From Basidiobolus ranarum (lineage: Eukaryota; Basidiobolomycota; Basidiobolomycetes; Basidiobolales): 24,244 bases of DNA. Positions within the stretch are counted from its first letter, which is position 1. The number at the start of each line of letters is the position of its first letter. Position numbers and translations under genes: made by a program. The notes under the pieces were generated by a model. It made no database searches and was not told where the DNA came from. It saw only the letters and a list, made by a program, of their open reading frames with translations. Shown here piece after piece: positions 21,133 to 24,244 of the stretch. Location: NCBI GenBank assembly GCA_040143965.1, contig JASJQH010007032.1:1-24244 (forward strand), read 5' to 3'.

Positions 21133-22959
21133 TCAATTAATCAATTTGGTAGTAACTATTTCGTAAACCATTTGTTTACGAAATTGAACCATGTGCCGCT
21201 GACTGAAATTCAAAGGAGAGTTTCGACTGATGTATTCTGCGTATTGGCAAGAAAATACGCCACAATCGTAACCGTTCTCTTGTCTGGGAATATCCTACAA
21301 CCCAAGAGCGATATAAATAGTGGAGCAAAATTGATTAAGATCCAGTGAAAGTACAGTACCTTAGGGGTGTAACTTGTCCATTCAGAAGAGTCAAGCACAA
21401 GCTCCTTTTTGGATTTCGCTTCATCGTTGAGGTAGGCCTGTAAAGCCTGATTTAACCATCAGAGTACAACCTGTTTAATAAAACGATATGGAGCTTAGAA
21501 AGATCGTCATGTGCTTACTTTGAGGCATTGCGGATTGTTCGATAACAAGGGGTCATAATACTCAATACGCTTTAGCTTGATGTTGATAATTGCGCAACAC
21601 CAATGAGCGCCTAGATGAATGGGAACAATCACCAATTCTTTGGAAAATAAATCCACCTAATGAACTGTCAAAATCTAGGAAAGTATATTTATAATATACA
21701 TACATAACTTACTCTACGAGTCCATCGTTGAACTTTGGCGTATCCATGCTCCAACAGGAGCGGATAGAAGAAAGTATTGAAAAAATGAACGGAAGGATAC
21801 TTGTCGGGTTGAGATTTAGCTCGCTCCATAATCAGAGTGCCGTAAAAGTTAACGAGCTATATATTTGACTTAGTAAAGTGTATCATGATTACTCACAGAA
21901 TATTGAGTACCTCATCATTAAGCCACTGTCTATCTCGTAACCGCAATATATCATCCCTATAGATAACAACGTTGAATGCCTCAACAACAACAGTTGCGCT
22001 GGAATTCAATGTCTCCTCAACCTTAAGTGTCTTCAGGTTAAAACAAGGCAGAACACAGATGGAACGCAAGTGTCAGTGCAATAATTTACCTTCTTGATTG
22101 CGGCAGGTTCTAGAGGTATTGGTTCCTTTGGGACAGATATTTTCAAAAGGTCAGAAATTCAGAGCTATCGATGTATACATCAACTGGAAATTTACCTTGC
22201 GCGTAAGGGATTCATCACCTCCTCTGCAATAAGTTCTTGATATTAGAATGTATAAATTTTAGATAAAAAATGTCTTAGTCTTACAGTGTAAGTTTTTGAA
22301 TTTCATCCGCTAAATCACTTTCACTGGACTCAAGGTCGCTATTTGTGGGTGATGATTCACAAACTTCTGCGTTGTTTATAGCGACAGTTACTTTTGGACT
22401 TATCTAGAAATATTCATTATGCTCTCATTAACATCTGTATAGCAATAAAAGTGAAACCAGGTATTGAATCATTTACGTCTTTCTTTTCAACTTCGGCATT
22501 TGATATGCCTATGGATACAGCTTCTAGAAAAATGTTAATATCCAAATACTGAAACTAGTGAATATAAAATTAGCTCACTTTTGGTCGTACTTTCAGTTTT
22601 TTCCTGCATGTTACCTGATTAAAATACAATAGATGCTTCTTAGTAAAAGAACAAAAGACCAAGTATAGTTCAAATTTAGCTACCAATATAAGAATTCTCA
22701 GTTGGTAAAAATAAATTGGTAGATTTCAAGTGCTTGAGCTACTTAGGGAGGTATTTTAATGAATTGATCAGAAACACTAGCTATCACCAAGAGAGAAGAT
22801 TAACAAGCTTTTCTGAGTTGTTACCAAGAGTTTTAGTGATTGCTTTCGTTTTAGTTCAATATTTTGTTTCTCCTCAGCTAACCGAACTTTCTCTAGTAGT
22901 TTGCGTTTTTTATGTTGTAAGAGTTTATGTAGTATTCTTTTTCTGTGAAGTTTTTTCAT
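21133..22959 (-). CDS. ULP1: Ulp1-type SUMO-specific cysteine protease
   Basis: C48 peptidase that matures SUMO and removes it from targets. Minus-strand exons: 22959-22825, 22732-22684, 22614-22579, 22523-22477, 22403-22285, 22223-22196, 22125-22090, 22030-21911, 21856-21713, 21656-21519, 21446-21360 and 21294-21133; 366 aa. The catalytic domain fills the C-terminal half. WLNDE/LVNFYGTLIMERA is restored exactly by splicing at 21912. His256 lies in GAHWCCAI, Asp273 in RIEYYDPL, and Gln318 and Cys324 in RQENGYDCGVF, so the catalytic set is complete. The N terminus (MKKLHRKRILHKLLQHKKRK) is very basic, then Lys/Glu-rich and probably coiled-coil; it could act in nuclear targeting. A short acidic Ser-rich stretch precedes the domain. 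The protein is compact compared with yeast Ulp1 (621 aa). The small N-terminal exons (28-49 nt) are less certain than the catalytic exons. The start codon is the first Met of the basic frame. Confidence 0.9.
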
Positions 22960-23879
22960 AACCGGAATTTAAACCTCGTGTGGGCAAATGACTGTAACCG
23001 TATAAAATATTCACAACCTAATATTTGACATTAGCTCTCACGAGTATGTGTGAATCTAAACTTAGTTTAAGCTTCCCTCAACCACTAAAGCCGAATATCT
23101 AGCATATAAAGTAAGGAATGTTGCTCGAATGGTTTCAATGGACTTTTCTCGTGATGCTAGTGGAAATTGCTCATAGAATCAAAAAGCGGTTGGATTAGAT
23201 ACGATCAACCTAATCATTCAATCATTCAACGCCATCTTCAAAGCTGGAATCACAAAGCAATCTCTGAATAAAAGCATAGGGTTAGGGTTATCATTCATAT
23301 CAATCAGATTGACAATACCAATTCACGTGACCTATCTATTCAAACAACAGACAGCCTATTCCAAGGAATGCAGGAGTCGTGGAAAATATCTGGATTTTTT
23401 GATACTCTCCATACTATTTCGTTTCATATAAATAAATCTAACTTTTAATTGGCCTTCCTCAACAAAACCTACCATTTGGTGGTGGGGATTTTGTCTCAGT
23501 TTGAAATGAATATTTGAGTAATTAATTTGTGTATTTGACTTGGCTTAACTTCAACAATATTCTGCACTTTAGTTGTGTAGCGACAGTTCTTTTGAAAACC
23601 AAGATCTTAGGCTTCTACCATAGGCTCTACCAACAGCTTTTCTTAGTAAACGTATACTTTCATTTTTCTTAGATATTTCTTAGTCTTGGCTATCATTTCT
23701 CCTCGTGTTACTAATTAAGAGAGAAAGACAAAGTTACTACTACCTAATTGATCTTTGGTAATTAGCAAGTCTACTTGTACAAATTATATTGTTCTGAATA
23801 TCTTGATCAAATCCATTTACCAACTAATCCAATTTCCAAAAGAATACAGGCCTATTATTTTTCCTTGACATTTCATATC
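22960..23879. other. Divergent intergenic region
   Basis: About 0.92 kb between divergent genes (ULP1 on minus, prion-like gene on plus), so it holds both promoters. No supported gene. The landmark is a TTAGGG-type motif at 23277-23290. The stretch just before the plus-strand ATG is pyrimidine-rich in places, as expected of a leader. Confidence 0.5.
23277..23290 (+). repeat. Second TTAGGG (telobox-like) motif
   Basis: TAGGGTTAGGGTTA in the divergent promoter region, 318 bp upstream of the ULP1 ATG and about 590 bp upstream of the plus-strand gene. It is the second such motif in the window. Teloboxes bound by Tbf1-like Myb proteins occur in some fungal promoters; use here is inference. Confidence 0.55.
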
Positions 23880-24244
23880 ATGCAAACGCCAAACACTACC
23901 GGGCAACCTGCCAATTATGATCAATATTATTCTCCTTCTGCTAATGCTCAATACTATTCATATTATTACCCTCAGCAGTATCCTGCAGCTCCAGGTACCG
24001 AATATTCCGAAGCAGCTGGAACTCCTCAATATTCTTATCAGGCTGCTCCTGTTTCCAGTACTACTACTACTTCAGCCACTACAGCTACTGTAGCAAGTGC
24101 CTGGCCCCAAGGTTCTCATCAGACCTATGAAGGGCAACAGTACCTTTATCCTACAGATTACTCTCAATCTATGTATTATTCCAACCAATCTTATGCGCAA
24201 TATCAAGCACCAGCTACTACTACTGCGGTATATCAAGGACAGCC
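23880..24244 (+). CDS. Tyr/Gln-rich prion-like protein, N-terminal part
   Basis: Open from an ATG at 23880 to the window edge with no stop: 121 complete codons. I do not recognise the family. The sequence begins MQTPNTTGQPANYDQYYSPS and is dominated by Tyr, Gln, Ser, Ala, Thr and Pro, with repeated QYY/YYY/QQY blocks and a TTTTSATTATVAS run. It has almost no basic residues and few acidic ones. No signal peptide or membrane segment is visible. This composition is typical of the low-complexity N-terminal regions of RNA-binding proteins (FUS/EWS-like, stress-granule or splicing factors). The defining domain would lie beyond the window. Codon use is regular and the frame is uninterrupted, which supports a real gene. 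Introns may start just past the edge. Confidence 0.75.
   Translation, partial: MQTPNTTGQPANYDQYYSPSANAQYYSYYYPQQYPAAPGTEYSEAAGTPQYSYQAAPVSSTTTTSATTATVASAWPQGSHQTYEGQQYLYPTDYSQSMYYSNQSYAQYQAPATTTAVYQGQ

Overview
The window looks like a piece of a fungal nuclear genome. It is AT-rich and has compact, intron-rich genes. Most introns are about 50-100 bp with GT-AG ends and CTAAC/TACTAAC-like branch points. It carries a Zn2Cys6 transcription factor, a Gcn4/Cpc1-type bZIP, a fungal N-acetylglutamate synthase and short TTAGGG (fungal telomere-type) arrays. A zuotin with two C-terminal SANT domains argues against a Saccharomyces-like yeast. An early-diverging filamentous fungus is my best guess, but the lineage is inference.

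Layout. 1-1578: decayed end of a Ty1/copia LTR retrotransposon on the minus strand, with its 5' LTR (1236-1578) and a copia/Ty5-type primer-binding site. 2205-3918 (+): SWD2/WDR82 WD40 protein, 8 exons. 4584-6478 (+): mitochondrial N-acetylglutamate synthase, 4 exons. 6914-7594 (+): basic, mostly disordered protein ending in a CsbD-like segment, with an incomplete 5' model. 7996-10760 (-): Zn2Cys6 regulator, 2 exons. 11823-14367 (-): four-LIM-domain protein, 9 exons. 15388-16248 (-): Gcn4-like bZIP, intronless. 17821-20658 (-): zuotin, 15 exons. 21133-22959 (-): Ulp1 SUMO protease, 12 exons. 23880 to the edge (+): start of a Tyr/Gln-rich, prion-like protein. All exon joins were derived by hand from splice signals, reading frame and family resemblance.

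Connections. Three genes bear on translation or amino-acid control: the Gcn4-like factor, the arginine-pathway enzyme NAGS (a classical Gcn4/Cpc1 target class) and zuotin of the ribosome-associated complex. A perfect TGACTCA site lies 273 bp upstream of NAGS. Another, matching RTGACTCAY, lies about 0.7 kb upstream of the Gcn4-like gene, whose leader contains a two-codon uORF (ATG TCA TAA). This is consistent with a conserved general amino-acid control circuit.

I found no CRISPR array, rRNA, convincing tRNA or clearly novel multi-gene system. The most unusual items are the CsbD-like protein with its hidden upstream exon, the 32- and 34-nt introns of zuotin, the long SWD2 intron with a coding-like stretch, the LIM architecture and several short tandem arrays.
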